A stretch of 64,000 nucleotides of DNA, from the NCBI RefSeq assembly GCF_021462225.1, contig NC_061796.1, positions 46,042,891 to 46,106,890 on the forward strand, read 5' to 3'. Positions 45,991 through 59,620 of this stretch are shown one piece after another. Every line of letters begins with the position of its first letter. Positions within the stretch are counted from its first letter, which is position 1. Origin of the DNA: Girardinichthys multiradiatus (Eukaryota > Chordata > Actinopteri > Cyprinodontiformes > Goodeidae). The notes under the pieces are model-generated. The model had not been told where the DNA came from and did not search any database. It saw only the letters and a list, made by a program, of their open reading frames with translations. The translations under genes and the position numbers were made by a program.

Positions 45991-46358
45991 CAACCGCTGA
46001 GGTCAGTTTGCGCGAAATGAAAAGGGAAACGATAGGAACGGTGCTGAGGGAGCTAAAGCTAAAGTCTGGCTCTCCTGGCTCCTCCTCATGGCCTCCCCTC
46101 CCTGCAGCTCCCGCCTCCCCCTCTCCTCTCCCTCTCCAGCAGTAGGTAAATGTGCTGCAGCGACAGCAGACAGTTCAGGGCTCGAGCCAAAGGCGTACAC
46201 ACCCACCAGCCTAGAGCAGGCCTGCATTTTTCCACCGATCCTTTTCACACGCTGCAGCCAACACTCCCTCAGAGCAGCAGATAAACTTCCAGAAATCTCC
46301 GGCGCTTTCAGTTTTATTCCCTCCAGCAGACTGCAGGGAGGAGTTTCTAACAGCTACG
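45990..46358 (+). promoter_or_regulatory. lmna: probable lmna promoter and untranslated exon
   Basis: A GC-richer stretch (about 46060-46360) ends in CAGCTACG before a strong donor GTAAGA at 46359. The coding exon further on is preceded by a good pyrimidine-rich acceptor ending at 47619. Together these suggest a 5' UTR exon spliced over a 1.26-kb intron onto the start-codon exon. No transcript evidence is available, and the 5' limit is unknown. Confidence 0.4.
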
Positions 46359-47619
46359 GTAAGATCCACACTTTCCTCACGTGTTTCTGTCCTCTGAGAT
46401 TTCGTTCTGCTGTCATATGTACGGCTCATCTATTCCATTTGTTGAGGAGTGTTGTGGAAAACTCAGCTTTTCCTGGCTGTTAAGAGCTAAACGTTTGGTT
46501 CTGAAGAGCTTAAATTTGCGCTTCATTAATTCAAAGGTATTCCAGAGATTTTCAGTGTGAGCGAGCGTGAGTTCATTTCTGTGGGCGGGTCTGAGCGTCA
46601 CCACCCACATGGGTGTGCCTGAGTAGACTACGTAGCGCTGATGATGGGATACATTGTCTGGCCACTCCTGAAACAGAGTGGGCTTCTTCTCTGCACTGTT
46701 TAGTGTCTGTTTGGAGCGGCTGCTGAGAATGAAACATTCACAAGTCATACCTGGTCAGGCAGGTTTGTAGGCTGTGATAACAGTGGATTTAACAGTTACA
46801 GTTTCAAGGATGGCTTTTCTTTTTCTTTTCTAAAAAGAGTTCAAATAAAAACTTCTTTTGTTTAATCTTTATTTATACCCGAGAGTCTGTATCAATCAAA
46901 CAAAATATGTATTTATATAAAAGTTTGAGTATTTAAAGAAAATAAAATGAGTATAAATGATTCAGGAAAGTTTTCTTAACTGAATAAATGTATCCAATCC
47001 GAGCCTCATCCTCAGTCCTTTAAAATCCTTATGTGGGCATCCTGCTACACTGTTTAAAATATGACTCAACACTCAGATTGGTTTATATTCGGTGGTGCTG
47101 CAAGCAGTTTTGTGCAAAGAAAAAAAAGTTACAGCAGAACATGTTGATCTCCAGAGAGGCGAAGCAATTACAGCTTTTTAGCTGTTTTTCACTTTAACTG
47201 AAACGCTGGAAACGCCCAGGGAGCAGAGGAGGAGAAGGAAGAGAGATGTTTTTATTTATTTTGCCCTCCTTGGTTGCAGCTTTATGGGTAATTATGGAGG
47301 AGTTTAAAAGCCCAACGAGGTGGAAGAAGTTTGTGGATGTTGGCACAGTTTCTACTGAAAACCTGTGATATGTAGGAGAGATGTTGAACTGAAGGTTGGA
47401 GGGGAGGTGGTGACTCTAATGCTGCATTTTATATAATAATGTTTTTTTTTTAAGCCCCAGAGCAGGGATAACAACAGGACATGATAATAAATCAGGTTTT
47501 ACAACTTGCTGCACTAGGAGTGAATATTTTTCCCCAACAGGAGCATTTCCTGTTGATTCAGTGCAGTGTTTCCATTCAAAGCAGTTCCCTTCATTCACTC
47601 ACCCTGTCCTCACCCACAG
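46359..47619 (+). other. lmna: possible 5' UTR intron of lmna
   Basis: Begins GTAAGA and ends CCTGTCCTCACCCACAG. If the upstream exon is not real this is simply 5' flank. No coding frame with a domain occurs inside. Confidence 0.35.
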
Positions 47620-47648
47620 CTCACCCCCACATCTGATCAATAACCGCC

Positions 47649-47980
47649 ATGGAAACCCCAAGCCAGAAACGCCCTCGTAATGCCGTCTCCCCGACCCGCA
47701 TCACCAGGCTGCAGGAGAAAGAGGACCTGTGCAACCTCAACGACCGGCTGGCCATCTACATCGACAAGGTGCGCTCCCTGGAGGCGGAGAATGCCTCGCT
47801 CCGGCTGCGCATCTCCGAGTCAGAGTCCGTGGTCACCCGCGACCTGTCGGGCATCAAGACGGCCTATGAGACGGAGCTGGCTGACGCCCGCAAGACCCTG
47901 GACATGGTGGCCAAGGAGCGGGCACGGCTGCAGCTGGAGTTGGGCAAGATCAGGGAGGAGCACAAGGAGCTCAAAGCCAG
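47649..47980 (+). CDS. lmna: lamin A, coding exon 1 (rest of gene outside window)
   Basis: ATG sits in a near-ideal context (AACCGCCATGG). The exon encodes 110 residues and two bases of an Arg codon before donor GTAGGA. The head [20 protein letters not shown] contains the CDK site SPTR (Ser14, matching human Ser22) and is about eight residues shorter than the human head. The coil 1A start [20 protein letters not shown] and [15 protein letters not shown] are classic lamin sequence, followed by early coil 1B up to EHKELKA. METPSQ marks the A-type. Lamin A polymerises into the nuclear lamina. Remaining exons (rod, Ig domain, CaaX tail) were not found up to 64000. Confidence 0.94.
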
Positions 47981-48181
47981 GTAGGAGCAGCTTTGTACGG
48001 CAGCAGATTCCCATGTTTACACTCAATAAATCCTACAGATTCAATATGGAGTCACTGTTTTATGACTACTGACTAAATTAAACTGACTTTAATGCAGCGC
48101 CTCTGTGCCGTGCAGCAACATCAATGTTATAACAGTTATGTTTGTAGGGGAACTCCCTGGATTTCTGCCCCCTGCTGAGAG

Positions 48182-48220
48182 ATCTTCTGGTTTTCCTGTG
48201 TGCCAGGAAAACCAGAAGAT
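48182..48220 (+). repeat. perfect 17-bp inverted repeat with 5-base loop
   Basis: Left arm ATCTTCTGGTTTTCCTG (48182-48198), loop TGTGC, right arm CAGGAAAACCAGAAGAT (48204-48220). In RNA from either strand it would fold into a short stable stem. A nine-base unit GGTATTGCT follows in near-tandem copies at about 48237-48262. Confidence 0.9.
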
Positions 48221-51200
48221 TCCTGGTACTTTTGATTGGTATTGCTGGTATTGCTGGTATTGGTTTTTGTGGAACTTTGTGGACAGAACTGCATGAATGA
48301 ATCTGATGGTAGCAGTTTACTTTGAGGCTGCTCTGCCCGCAGATCACACCCAGTTTTCCGAACAACTGAGGTGGTCCAACAACATAACTCTAACAGGAAT
48401 GTTGCATAGAGCCATAATGAACACTTCTGATGACGATCCCAGCGCTGAGTCTGTGTGACTCATTGATGAAGAAGCCCAGTTATTCTTCATGCCTCGGGGT
48501 GGGGTTTAGAAGTGACACACCTCTGCACGTACCCCTGTTGGGCATTATTCAAATAGCTTTCGATTCGTCAAGTATTGTCCTGTGAATACCAGCCCAATAT
48601 TTCAGTGGTAGTAAAACAATAAATGAAAGAAGTATTTGACCGCTGGCATTATTGAACTGCAAACTCTGCACACACATGGAATAAATTCACAACTTTGCCC
48701 CAAACTATAGGAATTTATTCACAAAACAATTCAACTTCAAGTTAAACATATTTCAGTTAATAAACTCTTTACTAGGCTACAACAATTCAACTAAACTACC
48801 CAGAAAAATGAAGGAATACAGAAAACTAATGAACGATGTACAAATAAAGGAACAAGTGAACAAATAAACTGATGCAATGATATGACAGTTCAATGAGGAT
48901 ATTTATGTTTAAGAACCACAGTTTATCTTGAGGAATTTGTTAAAAATAATTATGGACAGCACCTGGTATGAATTAAAATACTCGGGTCACAATGCAAAAT
49001 AAGAAGGTAAGTAAACGTTAACAAAATAATATTTTAAAGAAAGATTTGCTAGAGCAGTCAGTAAGTTAATGACGTTTTTGAATAACTGATTCTTAATGTT
49101 GTTTTAATTAGCCACCATTATTTTAGTAAAAATATTTAAGCAAATATTATTTGCCTAATTAAAAATAAATAATCTTTTGGAAAAATGATCTTAATTTTAC
49201 TTTAACTAGCCATCACATGGAGTTGTGGACTACTAAAATGGTGCAGAGAAAAGTCTATGGACTCAAGATGGCGACGAGTGGCATGTAAATATTTGACCTC
49301 GCTTGCGCTAGCATTAGCAGTTAGCGGTTTTGGTTAATAAAGGGAAGTACCTTCTTTATCAACACTTTTAGTTCCACGCGTGCTTGAATTATCATTAGTA
49401 CAAGGATTAAGATGTAAATGAGCAGCCAATGTCTGTGGAATCCACTCATTACAATAGTATTTGTTGTAACCTTAAAACACAACAGAACACACTCGCCTCA
49501 AGGCTTAGAGGCCTGTTAGCATTAGCTTCACCGGGTAAAAACAGAAAATTCAACATTAACAGGATTTAATCTCTTATTTTTCTTCTTTGAATATAAATGC
49601 TTATTTATATTTCTAATGGGGTAAATATAACATTTGAACACTTCAAAATAATATAAATCTGCATATAGCAGATTTTTGGGTGGTAAATAATGTTTAATGA
49701 ATAAAAGACTGAAGGATTATTAAATGTTCATGTAATTATTTAGGCCTAAGCACAAACAGTCCAGGTTTGCATTCCTAACCTACGGTGATGGAGGGTTACA
49801 GGTCACCTAGATGTTCTGGAGTTGATGGAAAAAATGTTTTTTTCATTAAAAACCTGCAGCTTGACTGCCAGTTGGGGCAGAAAAATGTTTATGACACAAC
49901 ATTGTTGCATTATTGGGTATCATTTAATGTAATTAGTACAGGATGATTTTGTCATAACTCAAACATGCATTTAATTCTTCTTAAGTTTTGGATTCTGCTT
50001 TCAAGCAGGGCCGACCAGTACTGTCCAGTTGACATCATGTCCTGCTGCTGTAGTTTTTCTATCACATCCATAAAGCTACAGCTCCTAATCTCTCTGTAAT
50101 GCTGTGATACTTCAGGTAGGATTCAGGCCTGAGATTCTAATGTTACGCTTGAGCTCCTGCTACACAGTTCTTCAGACTTTTGTGTAATTCTTCTTCTTCC
50201 TGTAAAACCTACTTATATCCAGACCTTAGGCCTGATGAAGATTGTTTCATATTGTATTTATCTCATTTTAGCATCAGCTGCATTTAGGACCTTATGCTGG
50301 TGTTTTTGGGAACTATAATAGAAACTATAATGGAAATGGAAGATGGTAGTTTTGATAATGTAACTCGCAATTAAAAAATAAATATAAAAACCTGAATCAA
50401 GACATCTGACACCTTTTCTTTTTTTTTTTTTTACTGTTTCAGGTCAGAGAAAGTGAAAGTACTACAGGTTCGCTATTCGCCCACAGCAATTTACAGCAGC
50501 TCCTTTTACAGCCTTTCCTCATTTTTGTAATTTTTTCAGACAGACCACCACTGTTCCTGTAACATCTTAAGGGACGACCATTGAGATTCTATAATGTCAT
50601 ATAATTATTTCTTCACAGTCTGACTTCACTGAAACTGAACATTTTTAAGCTTCTGGTTTGATGGCTGAGAGCCTCACACTGTTTCCTGACAGTTTCTATG
50701 TTCTGATGCAGGATTGAAGCCTGCAGAGTTGAACTATAAGCCCTGTGGCTTCAACTTCCTCCACCCATTCATTCCATTCATTCCTACTTGTTTCCTAAAT
50801 ATTTTTTAAATGGTTCAGTTTTTATGCAGTCTTTCTGTTTCTACTTTGAAAGATGCATAAGTAGCTAGAGGACACAGATGTATTTTATCATGTCTCGGTT
50901 TGTCCTCATTATATTAGGTTTTCATTGTTCTATCAGTGGTGACTTTGTCTGAAACCAGCCCCCATTAACTGCTGGTGAAAGATGGTTAATATGAAAGTGT
51001 TGAACACTATTCAGGATCTCCTGTGTGATTCTGCTGTTTTCTAGAAGCTCATCTTCTGACGTCTGTTTGGAAATGTCCCTCTCTGCTTTTATCTGCTGTG
51101 CTTCAGCCAGCCTGTTTGCTGTTTGGTTTCCATGGAGCTTTGAAGCGGCGGTGACTCAGGTTTTTTTTTTGAGGCCTCTGGAATGGGGTGAGTGGACTCT

Positions 51201-54200
51201 GTGTGATGGGAAGTATTAATAGACTCTGACTCCCTGCTTTGACTTGAGCCAATCTTCAGGCTGCAGACACTCGCCAGCAGCTTCTTACATTTGTTTGGCT
51301 CCTTGTTCATGTCCTTGTTTTCCTCTGAATGTGACGATCGGCAACAGGTGAAACTTTGTCCAGCTGAAGGGACACACCTGTTCAGCCTGAAGGCATCACT
51401 CTGCATCTCTTCACAGACAGCTTTGTTTGGTTAACTACAACACATGTTTCCTCCCGAAAGAAAAACCTCAAGCTGTCTGCTGAGAAAGCCACCCAGTCTC
51501 CCTGCAGCACTAGTTGATTTTGGAAATGATTAAAAACAGTTAGAAACGGTTATGCAAATATGAAAGTAGGTATACTGAGCTGGTTGGAAGCTAAAGCTCC
51601 TTTTTGATGGTCTAGGCTTAGAAATATTTCAAAACATTTAAACACGTAGCCCTGAGCTATTTGCTAATTTAGGGGTGAAAGTGTCTCCGAAGGTTGTTGT
51701 TTCAATTCACATTTCTCAGTATCTTATTTTGGCAGAATTCACCACAAATTAGACCAGAACACCTAATTTAATGTGGCTTAAATAGCTTTTAATGCATATA
51801 TATATTTTTTATTTGTTAGGCTTAAATAACCCTCCAGCATCACCTTTTAATACATCTGAAGCTATATGTAATCTAATCTCCAGCTAAACAATATATGCAT
51901 TGCTGCAAAACATTTATCTAAATTCCACTAGAATTTCACGTTATTTAATCTGATTAGACACTCTGTCTGCGCGGATGAAGATCCACTCACCTCGGCATGC
52001 TGAATGCTTGAACTGGCTGAGCTTTGCCCTCAGGGGGAAATGCCATCGTCTCCGGATTAATTCATATAATTATTTGTCCTCTTCAGGGCGCTTATAGACT
52101 GTGCTGTGTGCTAATACCACTTTAGTTGCAGCCCAAGATGGTCAGTTGATCAGAGTATAGAGAGAAAGGAAGTGAAACACAGGTGAGGGAAGTTCTTGCA
52201 TAGTAGCACGTCTTTCATCTCAAAACATACAATATCTGTACGTTTTATAAACTAGCCACAAACGTGACAGTACATGTTTCGCAAAATGTTTAGTTTCTTT
52301 CCACACTTGTAAAAATTAGTTTTTTAGACACACGTTCATACATGGTACATACAAGTCGTCCTCAACCTGAAGGAACTTCTGTATGTGACCCGATGAGAAC
52401 AATTAATTTCCCTCAGTGGTGAAAAGTGTTTCACCCCCCCCCCCAAACCCCACCATAGCAAATATGCTATAAAATCATTTAAAACTATCTGAAGGAAGAC
52501 ACCACTTCAGGCATTTTAAGTTCTCCACAAACTGGATGCTTCAGTAGAAAAGACTTCAGAATCCAGCTTTGGGTCGGTTTGTTTCAGTCTCTCTAATTCA
52601 TCCAAACATTTTCAGGAGGACAAACTTTTCTGCTGGAGCACATTCCTCCAACAACTCAGCAAGCATGTGAAGACTTGTTGGTGCAGCAGTACCTCTTGCA
52701 CACATCACTGCGTCCCTGCTGTACCATTGTTCTAAAGCAAACAGCTCTTTTCTGACAGACACTGATACTGATGTTCAGCTGAAGGTAAACAGACAAACCC
52801 TTTTCCTGCCCAGACACAAAGCAGAGATCCGCCCCACCTGTTGTGGTACAGGGTGGGGCTCCAGGTTGATGAAGCTTTTAGCTAATTCTTTTATTTTCTT
52901 TTGGAAAACTGTCTTTAGATTTGGATTAAGAAAGTTATCTTGTAGACAGAACATGGTCTGACATGTTTCCCTGCATACTGAACGTTAATAATGAAGCAAA
53001 GATGGTGCGCATGGTTCTGTGGGAACATTCATCGCCATGCAGGAAGTAGATTTATCATGCAGCACATCCCTGTTTCCTGGGCCCTGAATTTTTCACTACT
53101 GGGTTTCAGTATGTGCCGTCAGAATTAAACATTAATTTCTAGGTCTTTGCAGTGTGTGATGAATCGTTGCCCCTTACTAATGTTTCTCATTATGACACAT
53201 TTAAATTTTCTGGAAATTCTCTCTGTGCAATGGGTCTCATTTTCTGTGTTCAATTTTAGAACTGCATGGTACCAGCCCAAACACGCTTAAGGAACACAGA
53301 CACTGAGAAACAGAAGTAAGATCATGTTTAATAATAATGTGTGTATTCTGTAGGGGAAGACAAGGAAACAGGTCATCATCAGAAGTGGTCTATCAGTTGT
53401 AGGTTGTTTCAGTGAGTAAAGTTTCTATATTTAACCTGAGGGGAACTTCAAGATGTATCTCAGAGGTAAAACATTAAACAACTGTGCTGTTACTGCCGGG
53501 CCTTTGAAGGACATCAGGAGGATTCATTAAAGCTGCAGAGATCAAATGTCTCTGTCCAAAAATTTAGAAAAGGAAAATGTGCTCTTCTTCACATCAGCTG
53601 GTCAGCCTGGCCCAAGTGTGATTGGGTCTTAAGCAGAACTTGACTCAGGGCTCCTCTCTGTGTTAAGACCATCAGCACCAATGACGGGGTATTAATACAG
53701 ATTCGGTGGAATCGGGTGGAAGGGGCCAAGGTTAACTGGCTTAGAGGGATCACTGATAACCGAAACTCAAACATGAAGAAGAGATTAACCTGGAAGCTTT
53801 AGACTGTAACTATGGTAACACAGTGATCAATGATGATTATTTTTAACACTTTTACAAACTGGCCCACTTCTTTAAATCTTGAATTTTGAATTAATTCACA
53901 ATTCTTTATTTAATCTTTGCTGAAACCATCAAATCAAATTTAAAATGATTCCCATTTTTAGCGAACAAATATAAAACTTTAGATCTACAGTCTGTGTTAA
54001 AATTCAAGCATTTATGGGAGGCCCCTGGTGTTTCTGTGGCCCCAAGCTTAGTTTGCTTATGCCATGGTTTGTTTTTGGTACTATGGAGACATCATTGAAC
54101 AGTTTGGCCCTCAGCTATTTGGAGAACGTCTGACTACCTGATGACTGGAGCAGATCCAGCTGACGTCAGCAGGATGAAACTTTGCTTGACGCAGCAGCAG

Positions 54201-56704
54201 CTCTAAAAGGATGGAAACGCTTCTGTTTTTTTTAAATTCTGGGTATATTTATTGGATTCTTTTGGCTTGAATCTTGGATTCTCATAAATGTTTCTAATTT
54301 GGCTTTTAGCTATAAATGCACAGATTTGACATTGATAATTGAAGAATATAAAGATGATGATAAAAAATGGTGAAGTGTAGGGATCAGTTGGGACTTTTGT
54401 TCTGGATCGATCCACTACCCCTCACCATCAAAACTACCAGCACCAGTATTTCCTGCAGCACACAAAATAGATCCAGCAGTTTGCAAATGTTTTCTGCTCT
54501 AACAGAAATAATGTGCAAATGTAACTATGATTGATTAATTTAACTTTTCGGACATCCCCAAAACTTACAATGTGATTGTTGCCAATATTGTTTTTTAATT
54601 GAAAAACTGTCCCAAAGGTTTTTAATTAAAAAAATTTTTTTATGAACTGGAGAAAGCTTCATGATTTTCATCAGGAACACTGCAAACCTTTTTCAACTAC
54701 GTCTGTCTTTTAATTGATCTGTTATTCCTAAATGAGGATCAATAGTGATTGGTGACCATATCAGACCGACCTTCTGCTGCTGTGACCGAAGCTTTAAACC
54801 TGACGGTCATCACCAGGTCAGTTGGAATCTCCTGAGGTTATGAAGAAAATGCTCATTACTACAAATCTAAATGATTCGCTGATTAAAATAGTATATATGA
54901 ACTTATAATACCATTTAGTTTTACAGTCAGTTTTCAAACAGGAAAAATGCCAGAGTTGATCCAACTCTGCCTGGAGACGACGAACAAGAATTTCTGAACA
55001 CAAAACTATTGAAACAGGCAGCAGCCTTATGGAAAACACTGATAGACTTTAAATGATATATTATATAATTATAGAGAAGCATTGCTCCAGTTCTTTATAT
55101 TTATTAAATAAAAACAAATGTTTTGTGTTCGGTTAGAACAGCCTCAAGCTTTCCACTGAATAAGAAATGAAATTCACATGATTCATTAGAAACCTCAAAT
55201 ATTTGAATTTAATGTCTGAAAAATTCAACTTCACCCACTAGACAGAGTGCTTGAATGCTCTTCAATGTGAATAATTTTTTTGCCCTAAATAACAAGATGT
55301 TATGTTGTTTCTGTTTTTAAATGTTTTTAATTTTAAAAAATCATTAAAACTGTTGAATAATTAAGAAATGAGGACTGTGACATGCTCTGAAAGAACTGGA
55401 CTCCTACTGAAGCTGCATGTCTGACCACTTGACTCATAATTGACTGCATCACCATTACATTGTGCCTGCAGCCATCACAAAGCGTCTCTCCGCTGCATTT
55501 ATCCTCCAGGGATCATTGCTTCCGTACGGCTTTCTTCACAGCAGGCATAATGAGCTGAGATTTCAGGAAGAGCACTGGTGGAACTAATAACTGTAATGGT
55601 TGCACCATCACATGATGGTGTCCCACTATGTCATGATGGTGATCATTGATTAGTGTCAGAACCATGGCACTGGGTCATTTGATAATATATTTTTTTTCTC
55701 AGATGTGTCCTTTCTACAGTTATCAGCTTCCTAAACGATAAATAAGTCTTTAGATTACCGAGCCGAAGCAGGCAGCAATCTGCCCCCAGCTGCATATTTC
55801 ATCGTCTTTTCTTGTCATTTGATCACATTTCTCCTCCGTTTCCCTTCGGCCTCCGGGGGAGAACCCTTTGTTCTCTTATGATGATCTCAGCTTTGATTGT
55901 GTCAGCGGACAATTGTCTGTCAAAGTGAGTCATGACATGGAAGATGTGAGCTCAGAGAGCAGTCTTTTGTCTGGGAGTCATGTAAACTGAATCACAGAGC
56001 TCTATCAGCACTGAAGATGCTCGGGGGTGCCAGAAAATACCTTCTATACGAGGCACCATATGAGAAAAATGATTCATAGCTGGATTATCTCAGAGTTGCT
56101 CAGTGCTGCAGACAGTTTTCAGTTTTAGGGACATTTCCTGGTTTTATTGCCTTATTAAAAAGAGACATACATAGCATGCTGTATAGTGCAGTGAGCTGAC
56201 CTGGAAAACAGAACATCAGGTCCGATCAAGCAGCCTTTTGTTCATACAATGAAACTGGAATCCATGAGAAGAAACATGAAGGCATGAAGCTAATTGGGAA
56301 CTACCTGTAAAAACTATAAAAAAATATTGGATCCGGGCATATAAACTTCCTTCCTTGAGATGGGTGCTTGGAGCCAACAACTCAGGAAGGAAACCCAAAG
56401 ATTCCTCTCCCCAGTCACACACTGCAGCTCCTAATGGGGAATACCAAGGTATTTTGTAGAGATGTAGTGTCAACAAGTTGTGGGTCTTGAGGGGAATCTT
56501 CTCTTAGTGGGATGAACCAGAAAACATCTTATTCAAACACCAGAACCTCCAGTGTAGAGTCATTTTAATTGTATGGGTTAGCATCTCAGTCTGTGAAGAT
56601 GCGGACCTTCTCGTCTCATCTGCAAGCTTAGCCATCCTACAGAAGAAGCTCATTTTAGGCGCTTGTGTCTAGGACCTCGTTCATGAGTCCCATCTGTAAC
56701 TACA

Positions 56705-57460
56705 GTAAACGTATTTGCCCCCCTTGGCTTTTTACCAGTTTTGTTACATTCCAACCCAATAGATATAATTTAAAAAAAAGAAAACACCCCCCTTTGCCAC
56801 CATGAAGCCCATAAAAAGTTCTGGTGCCACCAATTCCCTTCAAAAGTCCCATAATTAGTGGAATAAAGTCCACCTGTGTTCAATCTGTGTCACATGATCT
56901 CAGTATAAACACTTTTTTTCTGCGAGGCCCCAGAGGCTGCAGCACCACTAATCAAGAGGAATCACACCATGAAGACCAAGAAGTTCTCCAAACAGGTCAG
57001 GTATAAGTCAGGGTGGGGTTATAAAAAAATAACCGGATTTTTTTATGTTCCCCTGGAGCTCCATCAAATCAATCATCTTCAAATGGAAAGCACATGGTAC
57101 CAAAACAAACCTGGCAGGAGAGAGCCGCCCACCAGAACTCACAGACCGAGTAAGGAGGGTATTAATCAGAGAGGCAGCACAGAGACCAAAGGTTACCCTA
57201 GAGGAGCTGCAGAGTTCCAGATATTCTGGAGCTAAACCTGTCAGTCTGCCTCTGATCTGAGATGGGGATGGAGGTTCACCTTCCAGCAGGACAATGACCC
57301 AAAGCATACTGCTATATCAACACTTCAGTGGTTTAAGGGGGAACATTTAAATGTGTTGGAATGGCCTAGTCAAAGTCCAGACCTCAAGATGAGGTCTAGA
57401 AATCAGGATTTCTTAAATGCAGTGCTAGGTGCTGAGGTTCTTTGTTCTCCTACATGTGTA
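56705..57460 (+). mobile_element. decayed Tc1-like transposon
   Basis: Starts with an inverted-repeat-like GTATTTGCCCCCCTTGGCTT. Broken frames give LVRVLIREAAQRPKVTLEEL-like sequence near 57140-57200 (here VRRVLIREAAQRPKVTLEEL), then [12 protein letters not shown] near 57280 and [15 protein letters not shown] near 57347, containing the second catalytic Asp and the approach to the Glu. The segment between and the C-terminus are lost. Confidence 0.7.
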
Positions 57461-59129
57461 CCAGACTCAACAGTTGAAATAAAAGTCTATCCTGTTCAGT
57501 TTGTGGTGATGAGAACCTGGCTGTTCCGAAGGCTCTTTGTGGGTTCAGTCTCTAACAGAAGCCACATGTGGCAGGCCCGTAAATGTGCTGGATGGAGAGC
57601 GTCCATGTTGGCCCCACTGGTGTGCGAGTAATGACAGAGCGGGCCTGCAGCAGAGCGGAACTTGGTACTGATCAGAGCTTTTGGCAGCCTGCTGTACTGC
57701 TGGTGTGTGTTTGTAGAGTTTACAGAAATGGAGTTTCCATTTCACAGCCGGCCAAGCTCTCGATGAGTCACTCGCTCAAGGACGGGGTAAATTGATTTAA
57801 GATGGTTGGTCTCCCCCCGCCTTTCTCCCAAAGAACTTCCATCTTCTTTGGATCTTTTACTCTGTTCCTCTCCATGCCTCCTATTTGGGGCCTCAGATGT
57901 TCCAACTTGGTTAGACATGCAACATGTTTCAGTGTCCTGATCTGCTGAAGCTCGCTTTGTGCAACATAACGGATGAGTGGAGCAGTTTGGATAATCCAAG
58001 CAGGGTGTTCTGCCAGCTTTCAGCATCTTTGTGTTCAGCATTAACTGTTGCTTTTGTGTGTTTGGAATGAGAACCAGAAGAAACTCAGATATAGATCCAG
58101 CTTTGACCGTTTTGATGTGGTTCCTTTTTATAATGCAAAACTTCTGCATTTATTTGGAGGCTGATTGTTGTCGTTTCACATCTGAATGGTTCATATCTTT
58201 GTAGTTTCATTGTTTGAGGCATCTTAACCATTGTTGGTTCATTTGGTTTTTTTATAGCCACATCTGGCAGATCGTGTGGAAAAATGTTAGTTTTACTCGT
58301 AACCGTTTGGGTGTGGTTGGCAAGAGAAGACAATTACAGGATACTTGTTGAAGTTGATAAAGGAACATTTCTTTAGCATTTTACAGCTCACCTGACGCTG
58401 TGTGAATTATCCTGCAGAGTCCATGTTTTACTCCAACTGTGAAGCTCTTTCTGTCCCCCTGTATCCTGTGGACTGCAGGTTAGGCTTCTCAGCACCGAGC
58501 TCTCCCGTGCTTCCAGTATTTCCTGTGTGTCAGTGTTCAATGCCAGTTGGTTGTGGCCTTGCATGTGAACGCCCAGCCACCAGTCTTCTCTCTCAACCAC
58601 AACTTGATTGAGCTCCAAGTATGAAATTCTTCTTTTTCCACATTTATGAAGCGGCTGCAGCCAAAGATCCTGAAATCTTAAGCTTCATAAGCTCCACATG
58701 GGTTTAATTATTCGCTCATCTCAGCTTTCTGGCTTTTTTTTTTTTTAAAGCTCCTGGAAAAGGTGCAGCCATCTTTGACGAGAGGCTCAAAACAACAATC
58801 TGTTACTACGTGGAGCCTAAACGAGGGTGGCACTGGATCTGGCAGTTTCTTGGGATTAAAAGCAGTTCTGATTCAGAGTAATATGAAGTTCCAACTGAAG
58901 CACTTACAGTAACCTTGCACCTCTCAAAGTCAGATATTCCTGTTTACTCAAACAGAAAGTTTCCAAACAATGCAGCTCAACCTGTTATTAAAAACGATTC
59001 CAGCTTTGATCAAGGCTGCTGCCTCAGAGGATGCTAAAAGTTGTCTTTCATTAGAAGTGCAGACGTTTTTCAGGACTGAGCAGGATGTTTAAAATGAAGT
59101 CATTTCAGGTCTTTTTCGTTTGCAAAGCT

Positions 59130-59620
59130 CTGTGTAATTTAGTGGGATTTTATGTAAAAGATCAACACTGAGAAGTTCATATTTTTGAACAAAATAACAC
59201 TTTCTTTTCTAAGCTTTTTAACAAATGAAAAATCTGAAAAGTGTGGTGTGCATCTGTGTTTAGCCTCTTTTACTCTAATACCCTTGAGGTTAACCTTTCA
59301 GCAGAATGACGACTCCACACCTGCAGCTTTAATAGTAGAGCTACTATAGTGTTATGTAGATCAAGGAATATTCACATGTTGGAATGTCCTAGACAAAGTT
59401 CAGACCTAATTCCAGTTAAGAATCTGTGGCGAGCCAAAAAACTGATCAGACCCCTTCGTTCCAATCTGACTGAGCTTCAGCTACTATACAAAGGTCAAAC
59501 CCTACAATGGCTTTATATGCAAAGCTGCCCGAGCCCTCGGACCCGAAGGCTGAATACTTCACGGCACAGCTTTCTGATGTCTGTATTCAGTGTGTATTAA
59601 TACGTTTACAAGGTGCTGTA
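59130..59620 (+). mobile_element. decayed Tc1-like transposon, 3' part
   Basis: LTFQQNDDS-type sequence near 59295, a degraded MLECPRQSSDLIPVKNLW at 59377-59430 and PLRSNLTELQLLYK near 59450 are the C-terminal third of a Tc1 transposase, with the FQQD and SPDLNPIENLW regions altered. Frameshifted and dead; limits approximate. Confidence 0.6.

Noticed and set aside
47680..48072. Second frame over the lamin exon (Arg/Ser/Trp-rich, 130 codons)
   Set aside because: It is an out-of-frame shadow of the lmna exon and runs into the intron.
49262..49275. YY1-like CAAGATGGCGAC as a promoter of a hidden gene
   Set aside because: A single short motif in an intron with no downstream coding frame; likely chance.
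50440..50470. Acceptor-like TTTTTTACTGTTTCAG followed by a short frame, tested as lmna exon 2
   Set aside because: The sequence after it does not encode lamin coil 1B residues and has no suitable donor at the expected distance.
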